Shown here one piece after another: positions 7,945 through 17,153 of a stretch of 64,000 bases of DNA. The stretch's first letter is position 1; the number at the start of each line of letters is the position of its first letter. The notes under the pieces were generated by a model. The model searched no databases. It had not been told where the DNA came from and saw only the letters and a program-made list of their open reading frames with translations. Source of the stretch: Cohnella sp. SGD-V74 (GTDB taxonomy: Bacteria; Bacillota; Bacilli; Paenibacillales; Paenibacillaceae); assembly GCF_003001675.1 (NCBI RefSeq), contig NZ_PVYW01000002.1, forward strand, positions 496,001 to 560,000, read 5' to 3'. Position numbers and translations under genes: made by a program.

Positions 7945-8820
7945 TTACCCTTTAACTGCCCCCACCATAATGCCTCTTACGAAATATTTCTGGACGAACG
8001 GATAGACGACCAGCATCGGAAGAACGGACAAGCAGATCATCGTCGCCTGAAGCTGCTTGGCGGAAAACAGACTGTCGATCGACGTCCCCATCGTCAGACG
8101 CTCCATGTCGGTCAGACTGTTCTCGATAATGATTTTCCGCAGAATAACTTGAAGCACTTGCTTGTCGGGCGAGCTGATGTAGATCATCGCATCGAACCAA
8201 GCGTTCCAGTGGTTAACGGCGATCCATAACGCAACGGTTGCCAGAACCGGCGCCGACAGCGGCACAACAATCCGCGTGAAGATCAGAAAGTAACCTGCTC
8301 CGTCAATCTGGGCCGATTCCTCCAAGCTGTCCGGCAGCGAACGGAAAAAGTTCCGCATAATGAAGACATTAAAGGCCCCGGCCAGACTCGGAAGCAGCAG
8401 CGCCCAAAAGGTATCCAGCAAGTTCAGCGACTTGATCAGCAGGTAGTTCGGAATCAAACCTCCGCCGAACAGCATGGTGAACAGAACCATACCGGTAATC
8501 AAACCGTTAAACGGAAGCTTTGACTTGGCCAGCGGATAGGACAGCATGGCGGTTACAGTAATACTCAGCACAACGCCGCATACGGTACGCAGAATCGTGT
8601 TGCGGTATCCTGTCCACAACCCCGGATAGTCCAGACTGAGGCGAAAGCTTTGGAAAGAAAGACTTTTGGGATAAAAGGTAATCGTCTCCCCTTGGTTGCC
8701 CGACAACGCAGTCACGATCTGATTCCAGAACGGAAAGACGGTAACGAACAAAACGAACATAAGCACCGCGTAGATGAACACGTCGTAAACGATGTCGGCT
8801 CGCGTTCTGAATTTCACCAT
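7945..8820 (-). CDS. Sugar ABC permease, YtcP/MalG type (locus 1)
   Basis: A 291-residue inner membrane protein with six hydrophobic segments and the permease EAA loop (SLEESAQIDGAGYFLIFTRIVVPLSAPVLA, about 168-197, in which EESAQIDGAG contacts the ATPase), ending in the family-typical FVRGIMVGAVKG. It pairs with the LplB-type permease, whose stop codon overlaps its start by 7 bases, so the two are probably translationally coupled. Its ribosome binding site (GGGAAGGAG) lies inside the upstream gene. Confidence 0.93.
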   Translation of the reverse strand: MVKFRTRADIVYDVFIYAVLMFVLFVTVFPFWNQIVTALSGNQGETITFYPKSLSFQSFRLSLDYPGLWTGYRNTILRTVCGVVLSITVTAMLSYPLAKSKLPFNGLITGMVLFTMLFGGGLIPNYLLIKSLNLLDTFWALLLPSLAGAFNVFIMRNFFRSLPDSLEESAQIDGAGYFLIFTRIVVPLSAPVLATVALWIAVNHWNAWFDAMIYISSPDKQVLQVILRKIIIENSLTDMERLTMGTSIDSLFSAKQLQATMICLSVLPMLVVYPFVQKYFVRGIMVGAVKG

Positions 8821-9758
8821 AAAGCGTACTCCTTCCCCCCGATCGTTCTGACAATGCGATTCACGATCAGGATAAGGATTAGCGCAACGGCCGACTTGAA
8901 CAATCCGACCGCGCTGGAGTAGCTGTATTGCATCTCAACCAAGCCTTTCCGGTATACATAGGTATCGATAATATCGGAAACATGGTACACGCTCGGATTA
9001 TACATATTGAAAACTTGATCGAAACCGGCGTCCAGGATGCCAGACATATTCAGGATCAGCATAATCGCGATTACAGGTACAAGCATCGGCAGCGTAATCC
9101 GCAGCGCTCGCTGGAGCCGCCCCGCTCCGTCCATGATCGCCGCCTCGTACAATTGAGGGTCAATCCCCGAAATAGCGGCAAAATAAATGATCGAGCCCCA
9201 TCCGAATCCTTTGAAAATATCGGTAATCACCAAAATACTGCGAAAATACCGCTCATCCGCCAAGAAAAGGACCGGATCGCCTCCCAACGCCTTGATCAGT
9301 TCGTTGATCGGACCGTCGAATGAAAACACCATGATGAAAATTCCGGACATCACGACCCAGGAAATAAAATGCGGCAAGTACGACGCGGTCTGCACCAGCT
9401 TCTTGAATCGCAGGGAAGTGACTTCATTCAACAGCAGGGCGAACAGGATCGGGACAGGAAAACCGAAAAACAGCTTGTAGAGGCTGATCAACAAGGTATT
9501 GCGGATAATCTGAAAGAAATAGGGATCTGAGAAAGCCTTTTCAAAGTGTTTCAGACCGACCCACGGACTGCCCGATATGCCTTCCATGAACAAGAAGTTT
9601 TTGAAAGCAAGCGTTACGCCGTACATGGGCACATAGTGAAACAGAATGAAGTAGGCGATTCCGGGCAGCATCATGACATACAACACTCTATAATGAACAA
9701 CCTGCTTCCATATCCCCCCTCTTTTATCGATTCTTGCTGGTACAGCATCGCTTTCCAT
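8814..9758 (-). CDS. Sugar ABC permease, LplB type (locus 1)
   Basis: The 314-residue protein starts at ATG 9758, which has a GGGGGGAG-like site; the longer frame to 9872 has no such site and would add an untypical tail. It has the LplB signature near the first membrane segment (FHYVPMYGVTLAFKNF), six hydrophobic segments and the EAA loop DPQLYEAAIMDGAGRLQRAL. It forms the membrane channel with the following YtcP-type permease. A terminator-like hairpin and a separate extended -10 promoter precede it, so the transporter can be expressed apart from the sensor genes. Confidence 0.92.
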   Translation of the reverse strand: MESDAVPARIDKRGGIWKQVVHYRVLYVMMLPGIAYFILFHYVPMYGVTLAFKNFLFMEGISGSPWVGLKHFEKAFSDPYFFQIIRNTLLISLYKLFFGFPVPILFALLLNEVTSLRFKKLVQTASYLPHFISWVVMSGIFIMVFSFDGPINELIKALGGDPVLFLADERYFRSILVITDIFKGFGWGSIIYFAAISGIDPQLYEAAIMDGAGRLQRALRITLPMLVPVIAIMLILNMSGILDAGFDQVFNMYNPSVYHVSDIIDTYVYRKGLVEMQYSYSSAVGLFKSAVALILILIVNRIVRTIGGKEYALW

Positions 9759-9802
9759 GCCGGCTCCCCCCTTGTTGTCATCCGAATGGCAAGCCTTGTT
9801 CC

Positions 9803-9837
9803 AAAAAAAATGAAACCAGGAATTTCGCCTGATTTCA
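9803..9837 (-). terminator. Terminator between sensor kinase and transporter, overlapping a promoter
   Basis: On the minus strand TGAAATCAGG (9837-9828) pairs with CCTGGTTTCA (9820-9811), with one G-T pair, and eight Ts follow (9810-9803). An extended -10 sequence TGCTATAGT lies at 9845-9837, overlapping the left arm, so a transcript from it would begin near 9830 and lack most of that arm. Confidence 0.7.
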
Positions 9838-9897
9838 CTATAGCACCCGCTATTTGGGGGCGTATGCGACAAACTTTTTCGATATACGCAAATATTT

Positions 9898-11571
9898 TTA
9901 GCTGTTTCGCCGGAATGCCGGAATTACGACCGTGACCCTGGTTCCCTCCGTCGGCCGGCTGTCGATGCGCAGTCCGTACTCCGGTCCGAACAGCAGTTGA
10001 ATCCGCTCCCGCGTATTGAAAATGCCGTAACCGCGGCCTTTGCCGAGTCGCAGCGACTCCAACGTATCCGCCTCCATGCCCGGACCGTTGTCCGTAATGG
10101 CAATTTCAATCGTGCCGTCCTTGGCACTCCCCTCCAGCAGCAACAGGCCCCCTCCTTCGCGACGGTGGTCGATGCCGTGTTCGATCGCGTTCTCAACAAG
10201 CGGCTGCAGCAACAAGTTGAGCATGTCGTATTCACAGATTGCTTCTTCTATCCGGTAATGAACCTCGAAGCTGTGATCGTGCATAATCAATTGAATGTCG
10301 ATGTACGCTTTGGTCAGTTCCAACTCGTCCCGTACCGAAATAATATTGTTCCCTTTGTTCAAGGCTTTCCGATAGAAACGCGACATGGTCGTGACGATTC
10401 GGCTGATCTCCTCCGAACCGAGCTGCAGCGCCTTCCAGTTGACAATGGATAACGTATTGTATAGAAAATGAGGATTGATTTGCGCCTGCAGCGCGATTAG
10501 TTGGGCTTCCCGCTTCTTGATTTGATGCTGGTAGACCTCTTCGATCAGCTCATTGATCCGGGCAAGCATGTCGGAGAATTGATTGGTCAGCATGCCGATC
10601 TCGTCTCTGGCCGCGCTGCGAATCTGCACTGTGAAGTCTCCGCGTTTCACCAGGTCCATCTTCGTGTACAAATACAAAATCGGACGAACCAGCGTTCGGG
10701 AAAAGAACCAGCTCAGCACGAGCATGATCAGAATGCAGACGCCGATAATCAGGAACATGGTGTACAAGATGCTTTCCGTTTCCTGCAAAACATATTTTTG
10801 CGACATTTCATACTGGATAGTCCAACCCGAAACCGGAAGAAGTCGCTGAAGTTGCAGGTGACGGCCGCTTTCCTCGGACGAGCGCTGTGCATGTTCGGTT
10901 CCGGCAAACAGAATGTAACCGTTCTCATCGATAATTTTCAAATCTCCTGGAGTGCTCACCGTGCCTTCAAGTCCGGCAAAAAATTGGTCCTGATCGAGGC
11001 TCATGTACAGAAATCCGAGACTGGGCGAGCTCGAAGCGCTGGGAATATTACGGACGGCCTCAATCCGCTTCAACTGTGTATTAACATACCAGCCGATCTT
11101 ATTGTTTATCAACCGATTGCGGTCAATCAACGATTCATATTGGAAGGACTCGGCGTTAAGCAGATAATTGCCGTAACGCGGCAGCGACTTGTTCGGATAA
11201 ATGGTCAATTGCCGAATTTCCGCGTTGCTCAACGTAGTAATTTTGAATAAGGGATCGAGATACCCTTTCAAATCCGCAGCCAAATTAATGTAATCGATAT
11301 AGTCGTGAGACAAAATTCGCGTCGTCGACGAATTGAGAATGATGATGTCCATGATCGCGTTGTAGCGATCCATCTTATAGGCCAAATGGCTCTCGATCGT
11401 GTCCAATTCGCGTTCAATGCTTTGAACCGCCTGTCTCTCGAGCAACACGCGGCTTTGGAAGTAAGCGTAGCTTCCGAGCACAAGCAGCGGTATAAAAATC
11501 ACGATCGAATAGGTCACGATTAGTTTGCGCTGCAGCAGCATGTTCTCAAAAAGCTTCACCAACAGCTTCAT
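9898..11571 (-). CDS. YesM-type sensor histidine kinase (locus 1)
   Basis: The 557 residues begin at ATG 11571, which overlaps the response regulator stop as ATGA. There are two membrane segments (about 13-35 and 270-295) around an extracellular cache-like domain, then HAMP, a His-kinase domain with the phosphate-accepting His in QINPHFLYNTLSIV, and an HATPase domain (LVENAIEHGI, DNGPGMEAD, GRGYGIFNTRERI). It should sense an extracellular sugar or a loaded binding protein and phosphorylate the YesN-type regulator encoded just upstream. The frame could extend to 11634, but the GGGAGG site favours 11571. Confidence 0.93.
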   Translation of the reverse strand: MKLLVKLFENMLLQRKLIVTYSIVIFIPLLVLGSYAYFQSRVLLERQAVQSIERELDTIESHLAYKMDRYNAIMDIIILNSSTTRILSHDYIDYINLAADLKGYLDPLFKITTLSNAEIRQLTIYPNKSLPRYGNYLLNAESFQYESLIDRNRLINNKIGWYVNTQLKRIEAVRNIPSASSSPSLGFLYMSLDQDQFFAGLEGTVSTPGDLKIIDENGYILFAGTEHAQRSSEESGRHLQLQRLLPVSGWTIQYEMSQKYVLQETESILYTMFLIIGVCILIMLVLSWFFSRTLVRPILYLYTKMDLVKRGDFTVQIRSAARDEIGMLTNQFSDMLARINELIEEVYQHQIKKREAQLIALQAQINPHFLYNTLSIVNWKALQLGSEEISRIVTTMSRFYRKALNKGNNIISVRDELELTKAYIDIQLIMHDHSFEVHYRIEEAICEYDMLNLLLQPLVENAIEHGIDHRREGGGLLLLEGSAKDGTIEIAITDNGPGMEADTLESLRLGKGRGYGIFNTRERIQLLFGPEYGLRIDSRPTEGTRVTVVIPAFRRNS

Positions 11572-13076
11572 GTGGCCACGTCCTCCCGATGCTTCTGGGG
11601 CGTGATACCGTAATGAGTACGATAGAGCGAGCAAAAATAAGACAAATTTTCGTAGCCGACGCTTCTGGCGATCTCCACGATTTTCATGTTGGTTTCCCGG
11701 ACGAGCCGTTCCGCTTTTTGCATCCGATACGTCGTAATGTATTTATTGAGGCTTGTGCCGGTCTCCTTGCGAAATAGGAAGCTCAAGTAACTTGGTACGA
11801 GATAAACGCGGGAGGCAAGCCACTCCAGCCCGATCGACTCCCCATAATGCTCTTCAATCAGACGTTTGACATGATGGATCTGCGTACTGTATTTCGGCTC
11901 GGAGACGAGCCCCCTCTCCCAATCCCCTACAACGTTCAACAAGAGATCGCGAATATCCGCAAGGCTGCCGGCAGCGTCGATGGAATCCGCCACCTGTCGG
12001 GAACTGCCCTCTTCCTTCAATCGGGCCATGCCGGTCTTCACCAGTTCGAACAGCATAACCTTGATGTAGAACTGCGAATAGCTCCGTTTGGTTTGCAGGT
12101 GGCCGAACAGAAGGTCCAGATGATATCTGACCTTGGTCACGTCGTCTGCTTCGAACGCCGCCTTGATCGCTTGCGTACACGACTCCACAATCTCTCCGTC
12201 TGATGCCGCGGACTCTCCGTCGGTTAGGATCAGGCTGCGGTCGGAGAAAGACTGATAGGTCAGCGCTTGCTCCAGCTTGTCAAACTCGGCTGCATAGTGT
12301 TCTTGGCTTCGGATCGGATTGCTGCAGGTCATAAATACGGTTTGACGGAAGATGTCCTCGAACAACTGCACAATTCGCGGCGCGACTGCCGCGAAATCAA
12401 AGCCGTCCCGATCGTCCACAAACAGAAGGCATTGCGATTCGTTCAACACCAGGTCCTCATAATCCGTGTCGACCGCATCCCGAAGCGGACCGCTCCACTC
12501 CTCCTTCTCTCTGTCGAAGAAGGAAGAGCGACAGGATAACAGCAGCATTCGTACCGGGAATTCGTTCCGCTCCTGCGGGGAACTGGACGGAGAAGGCCGA
12601 AGACCGTTGATCAAGTTGAACAGCAGCCGTTCCTTCTCGTACTGGCGTGCTTGCAGCGACATGGCCGCTACTGCTGCCGCCTCCCGCTTCTTCGCTTCGT
12701 CGCACCGGCACTCCTCCAATACTTTTTTCATCATAGATTCGAACTCTTCCGGAATGATCGGCTTCAGTAAATAACCCAAAGCGCCGATTTCAATCGCCTG
12801 CTTGGCGAAGGAAAACTCTCCGTAAGCGGTAAGAAAAACAATTTTCAAATCCGGATAAAGCGCTTTCGCTTTTGCCGACAATTCCATCCCGTCCATATAG
12901 GGCATCTTGATATCGCAGAACATGATTTCGCAAGGTTCTTTGTCCAACTCCTCCAGCGCCCTTTCGCCGTTCTCCGCTTCCCGGCAACGGATCGGAAACC
13001 CGAATTTCCGAATCAGAAAGGCAATGCCCTCCCTCTCGATCCGTTCGTCATCGACAATCAGAATATTGTACGTCAT
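11568..13076 (-). CDS. YesN-type response regulator with AraC DNA-binding domain (locus 1)
   Basis: The 502-residue protein has an N-terminal receiver domain (ILIVDDERIEREG; phospho-acceptor Asp55 in FCDIKMPYMDG; Lys in LLKP), a long middle region and a C-terminal AraC-type double HTH (HVKRLIEEHYGESIGLEWLA to FCSLYRTHYGITPQKHR). It starts at ATG 13076 behind GGAGG; the longer frame to 13175 has no good site. It is expected to activate the transporter genes downstream. It is first in the locus and translationally coupled to its kinase. Confidence 0.93.
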   Translation of the reverse strand: MTYNILIVDDERIEREGIAFLIRKFGFPIRCREAENGERALEELDKEPCEIMFCDIKMPYMDGMELSAKAKALYPDLKIVFLTAYGEFSFAKQAIEIGALGYLLKPIIPEEFESMMKKVLEECRCDEAKKREAAAVAAMSLQARQYEKERLLFNLINGLRPSPSSSPQERNEFPVRMLLLSCRSSFFDREKEEWSGPLRDAVDTDYEDLVLNESQCLLFVDDRDGFDFAAVAPRIVQLFEDIFRQTVFMTCSNPIRSQEHYAAEFDKLEQALTYQSFSDRSLILTDGESAASDGEIVESCTQAIKAAFEADDVTKVRYHLDLLFGHLQTKRSYSQFYIKVMLFELVKTGMARLKEEGSSRQVADSIDAAGSLADIRDLLLNVVGDWERGLVSEPKYSTQIHHVKRLIEEHYGESIGLEWLASRVYLVPSYLSFLFRKETGTSLNKYITTYRMQKAERLVRETNMKIVEIARSVGYENLSYFCSLYRTHYGITPQKHREDVAT

Positions 13077-13321
13077 GCCAGATACCTCCCAGTCGGACTC
13101 TATCGTCTCATCAAATTGGCGATTCTTCAAGTTGTCATCCAAGGCCATACCGATTCCGGATGCCCCGACACGCATTCAATCAGGCAAATTCCCGCGAACG
13201 CGCATCGATAGCAAAAGTCGAAATCGTATGCTATAACGTCGTCATCGTTAGATGATTTAGGGATTTTCCTCGATTATAGTGGTAGATGTCATACGATTCC
13301 AATGATACAGGAGGCTTCCCT

Positions 13322-14290
13322 ATGAAGCAGCAGCGATTAATCCAAAGGCAGCAATGGTTCGTGAATAAGCGGTCGGGCATGTTCATTCATTTCAATAGCG
13401 CGACGTTCCAGTTCGCCAGCTCGGAGATCGAGGATTGGGAGTACTCGCACGAGAATCACGGCGCGCCTCGCAGATTCGTCTTCGATCCGCAAGACTGGCA
13501 CCCCGACCAACTCGATTGCGCGCAATGGGCCGGAGCGGCCAAGTCCGCCGGCATGACCTTCGCCGCGTTGACGGCCAAGCATCACGAAGGCTTCAGCCTA
13601 TGGCCCACCCGATATACGGAGCATTGCGTCCGGAATGCAGCGATCGCAAGAGACGTCGTGAAGGAGTATTTGGACGCATTCCGCAAGGAAGGAATCGAAG
13701 CCGGGCTGTATTTCTCCATGCTGGATTTGCACCATCGGATCGGCCGAAATAAATGCACGACGGAAGATAAGCAATTCATCAAAGACCAGCTTCGCGAGCT
13801 GTTGACCGAATACGGCGATCTACCGTTCCTGATCATCGACGGTTGGAACGCGCACTGGGGAGGGCCCAATTACGAGGATCTTCCATTCGAGGAAATCGAC
13901 GGCCTCGTGAAGGAACTGCAGCCCGATTGCCTGCTTATGAACATCGGCTGCGATGATCTCGCCCATACCGACATCGCTTTCTACGAAAACGCCGCAGGAC
14001 AGGAAATCTCCGATGCGTTCGCCGGACCTGGCGCGAGCTGCAACATTCTGACGAAAACCTGGTTCTGGAGAACGACGGATACGGACATGGAGTTGAAATC
14101 GGCCGATTGGGCCCTCGACAAAATCAACGATTCGAATAGCCGCAACGTGTCCTTCCTTCTGAACGGCGCGCCGAACCAGAGCGGGCTGCTCGACGACAAC
14201 GTGCTGGAACGCTTCAAGGAAATCGGCGAGCGCTACCGGCGGCCGGCGGATCTTGAGGAGCTGCCCGCCAACTGGCTGACCCGTGAATAA
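13322..14290 (+). CDS. Alpha-L-fucosidase, glycoside hydrolase family 29
   Basis: The 322-residue protein is a compact GH29 enzyme that removes terminal alpha-L-fucose with retention. Visible motifs are RSGMFIHFN near the start, TAKHHEGFSLWP (about 84-95) and FLIIDGWN, whose Asp173 is the probable nucleophile. It lacks the C-terminal beta-sandwich of longer fucosidases and has no signal peptide, so it acts in the cytoplasm. The ATG at 13322 is chosen because AGGAGG lies 9 bases before it. It is the only plus-strand gene between the two importer loci and is transcribed away from the locus 1 regulator genes. Confidence 0.93.
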   Translation: MKQQRLIQRQQWFVNKRSGMFIHFNSATFQFASSEIEDWEYSHENHGAPRRFVFDPQDWHPDQLDCAQWAGAAKSAGMTFAALTAKHHEGFSLWPTRYTEHCVRNAAIARDVVKEYLDAFRKEGIEAGLYFSMLDLHHRIGRNKCTTEDKQFIKDQLRELLTEYGDLPFLIIDGWNAHWGGPNYEDLPFEEIDGLVKELQPDCLLMNIGCDDLAHTDIAFYENAAGQEISDAFAGPGASCNILTKTWFWRTTDTDMELKSADWALDKINDSNSRNVSFLLNGAPNQSGLLDDNVLERFKEIGERYRRPADLEELPANWLTRE

Positions 14291-14313
14291 TTCTGCCTTC
14301 ATGCACATGGCGA

Positions 14314-14526
14314 GGCTGTTCCCTAAGCACTTCAAGTTGCTTCTAAAAGATAATCGATGAACAAGGCGCAAGGGGTATGCACCTCCTTCCGATGCTATAC
14401 GCTCCTGAAATGGGAATGGTAAACCCGTGATAGGGTGATTTCAGGAGCGTATGAGGCATTCTCCAGGAGGTACATACCCCTTCTTTGTCTATCGATCAGC
14501 TCAAGCAACTTGCTTAGGGAACAGCC
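14314..14526. repeat. 213-bp foldback element, long imperfect palindrome
   Basis: The outer 16 bases are perfect inverted repeats (GGCTGTTCCCTAAGCA at 14314-14329, its complement at 14511-14526). The arms keep pairing inward with small mismatches: AGTTGCTT, ATCGAT and AAGGGGTATG recur as complements, and ATACGCTCCTGAAAT (14397-14411) matches 14438-14452 perfectly. The whole can fold into one hairpin. It contains no gene. It fills the gap between the convergent fucosidase and binding-protein genes and could act as a terminator, but looks like a non-autonomous mobile palindrome. Confidence 0.8.
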
Positions 14527-14545
14527 CAGTCGGCTGCAATGAAGC

Positions 14546-16213
14546 CTATCGGTTATACTTTGAGTCGTAAACTTCCTGATACAGCGACAAATAATGCTCC
14601 AGGTTCATCTTTCTCAGGTTGTCCAGATAGCTGTCCCAGTCCTTGTCGAGATCGGCGTCTCCGATCGTGAACCGGGCGATCATCTCGTTCACGTAATCGT
14701 TGATCGTCTTGGACAGATCGGCGATCTCGATCGCTTGCTCGTTCGAGAAGAACAGAGGCGGCAGCACGTTCTCCACCGCTTGCTGGTAGGGCTCGTACTT
14801 CGTCTTCGCTTCGTCGTACATGACGATCTCAAGCGGCTTCTCCGGGTTGGCCACTTCTCCCAGGCGAAGCTCGTTCGTCCGCAGAGAAGGTCCGGTCTGC
14901 CCCCAGTTGATGTTCTGCACTTGACCCCAGTCGGCGATTTGCTTCCACTTGGCCGGTTCGCCGTTAATGCCGGTTTCTCCTGCCTGAGCCTCCACCCATT
15001 CCTGTCCTGGACGGCCGATTACGGAGCGCAGCGTCGTCTCTTCGTTATACAGGAAGTCGGCCAATCGGAACGCCGCCTCCGCATGCTTGCTTTCCTTCAT
15101 GATCAGGTAAGAGCCAGTTCCGACGAGATGATAGGCTTCCCGCGGTGCGACCCGCAAACCTTGCGGCCCTTGCAGCGGCGGGATCGTCTTGTACTCCAGC
15201 CAGCGGTTGCTCGCTCCGTAAAACTCGCTGAATACACCCATGTGCATGCCCCCCGTGACGCCGAGAATCGCCGTATCCGGGTTCTCCCCCAGTCTCCTGA
15301 GCTGATCTTCGTCCTGGGTCAGCGCCTGAGGATCGAGCAGCTTCTCCTCGTACAGCTTGTGCAGGAAGCGCAGCCCTTCCCGCCATTCCGGCTTGTCGAA
15401 CGGGATGACCACACGGCCGTTCTCCAGATATAGCCGGTCGCCGCCCGGATTATAGATAAAAGCGTTCATCAGAAAGGAATCGATGCTCGACATGAATCCA
15501 GTCGGAGATCCGGACATTGGAATCTCGTCGGCTTTGCCGTTGCCGTTCGGATCCTGCTCCTTAAACGCCTTCAGCACCTGATAAAATTCGTCCGTCGTCG
15601 TCGGCATCTTCAAGCCGAGCTTGTCCAGCCAGGGCTCGTAGATCCACATTCTGCGCGGAAGCGTGCAGTGGAAGCACTCGTTCGTATGCGGCAGGGAGTA
15701 AATATTGCCGTCCGGCGCCGTCATCGAATCTTTGACCACCGGCATCTGCTCGAACATCTTCTTCGTCTCGAAACCGTACTTGTCGATCAAATCGTTAAGT
15801 GGACGAATGACCCCCTGGGTGCCGAAAATCATTTGCTGCGAATTCGACATATTAAACCCCATAATGACGTCGGGGAGACCTTCTCCGCTCGAAAGCACGA
15901 GATTCAGCTTCTCCCCCGCGGACGAGCCCGGAACGACATCCCATTCGATATGGATGTTCGTCTGTTCCTCCAAGTACTTCGTGAATTCGTTCGTCGAGAA
16001 GTCCTCGACGATCGCATTGTCGGGAACCATAACGCGAATAGTCGTCTTCTCTTTGGTAATCGGCAGCTGACCGGCTGGGGAGACTTCGTTACCCGCTCCG
16101 GAGACCGTTGCCGCCGGGGAAGCGGCCTCGTCCGATTTGGCGCATCCGCCGAGCAGGGCCACGGCCAGAATCACCCACAGACTAACGATGATCGTGCCTC
16201 TTTTCAGCTTCAT
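14546..16213 (-). CDS. Extracellular solute-binding lipoprotein (locus 2)
   Basis: The 555 residues start with a lipoprotein signal (lipobox LLGGC, Cys24) followed by the large family-1 solute-binding fold (TTIRVMVPDNAIVEDFSTN, GLPDVIMGFNMSNSQQ, YSLPHTNECFHC). It should deliver an oligosaccharide to the two permeases encoded upstream. It is the last gene of the unit, 29 bases behind the YtcP-type permease, with a GGGAGG site before ATG 16213. The nearby fucosidase and GH172 genes suggest fucosylated or furanoside-containing glycans; that is contextual inference only. Confidence 0.92.
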   Translation of the reverse strand: MKLKRGTIIVSLWVILAVALLGGCAKSDEAASPAATVSGAGNEVSPAGQLPITKEKTTIRVMVPDNAIVEDFSTNEFTKYLEEQTNIHIEWDVVPGSSAGEKLNLVLSSGEGLPDVIMGFNMSNSQQMIFGTQGVIRPLNDLIDKYGFETKKMFEQMPVVKDSMTAPDGNIYSLPHTNECFHCTLPRRMWIYEPWLDKLGLKMPTTTDEFYQVLKAFKEQDPNGNGKADEIPMSGSPTGFMSSIDSFLMNAFIYNPGGDRLYLENGRVVIPFDKPEWREGLRFLHKLYEEKLLDPQALTQDEDQLRRLGENPDTAILGVTGGMHMGVFSEFYGASNRWLEYKTIPPLQGPQGLRVAPREAYHLVGTGSYLIMKESKHAEAAFRLADFLYNEETTLRSVIGRPGQEWVEAQAGETGINGEPAKWKQIADWGQVQNINWGQTGPSLRTNELRLGEVANPEKPLEIVMYDEAKTKYEPYQQAVENVLPPLFFSNEQAIEIADLSKTINDYVNEMIARFTIGDADLDKDWDSYLDNLRKMNLEHYLSLYQEVYDSKYNR

Positions 16214-16242
16214 TTTCGTTTCCTCCCGAATCGATTCTAAAT

Positions 16243-17139
16243 TTATCCTTTTAACGATCCAATCATGACGCCTTTGACGAAGTGCTTCTGAACGAACGGA
16301 TAGACCAACATCAGCGGCAGCGTGGATACTACGATCAGCGAATATTTCAAGAGTACCCGCAGCGCTTCCCGCTGAGCGACATTGGCGATATCGGAAAGCA
16401 TGAGCGCGTTCACGTCGTTCTGGATGAGAATATTCCGCAGAACGATCTGCAGCGGATACAAGTTCTGCTTGTTCAAAAAGATCATGGCGTTGAAATACTG
16501 ATTCCAGTGCCCGACGGCGTAATATAACGTCATCACCGCGATAATCGGACCGGACAACGGAATGACGATCTTCCCGACGAATTTGAAGTCGTTGCAGCCG
16601 TCAATCTGCGCGGCCTCCAGCAGCTCCGCGGGGAGAGCCGTCTGAAAATAGGTGCGCGTAATGATGACGTTCCAGACGCTGAGAGCCCCTGGCAGCACCA
16701 TTGCCCATACCGTGTTGAGCATGCCCAAGTCTTTGACCAGCAGATATCCGGGAATCAGGCCGCCGGAAAACATCGTCGTGAAGACGAACAGGAGCATGAT
16801 TACGTTCTTCCCGTACAGGTCGCTGCGGGAAAGCGGATACGCCGCCAGTACCGTCATGACGATATTGATCAACGTTCCGAATACGGTATAGTAGACCGAA
16901 TTCGCAAATCCGGAGCCGATCAGCTTGTGCTTAAACACAGCCTCGTAGCCCATCAAGGTCGGCTGTACCGGCCACAGCCACACTTTACCGGAAACGACGG
17001 CCGAAGGATCGCTGATGGAAGCGCTTAAAATAAAGATCAACGGATAGAGAACCATCAGAAAGAATACGCTCAGCAGCGCGTAGATCATCGAGGTGAACAG
17101 CCGGTCGCCGACGGACGATTTGATGCGAGTATGTTCCAC
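16243..17139 (-). CDS. Sugar ABC permease, YtcP/MalG type (locus 2)
   Basis: A 298-residue membrane protein with six hydrophobic segments, the EAA loop LLEAAQIDGCNDFKFVGKIV and the C-terminal FVKGVMIGSLKG. The start is set at GTG 17139, behind AAGGAGAG; the open frame continues to 17160, but that extension covers the ribosome binding site. It forms a heterodimer with the preceding LplB-type permease, which ends at 17154, 14 bases before this start. As in locus 1 no ATPase is encoded nearby. Confidence 0.92.
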   Translation of the reverse strand: MEHTRIKSSVGDRLFTSMIYALLSVFFLMVLYPLIFILSASISDPSAVVSGKVWLWPVQPTLMGYEAVFKHKLIGSGFANSVYYTVFGTLINIVMTVLAAYPLSRSDLYGKNVIMLLFVFTTMFSGGLIPGYLLVKDLGMLNTVWAMVLPGALSVWNVIITRTYFQTALPAELLEAAQIDGCNDFKFVGKIVIPLSGPIIAVMTLYYAVGHWNQYFNAMIFLNKQNLYPLQIVLRNILIQNDVNALMLSDIANVAQREALRVLLKYSLIVVSTLPLMLVYPFVQKHFVKGVMIGSLKG

Positions 17140-17153
17140 TATGAATGCTCTCC

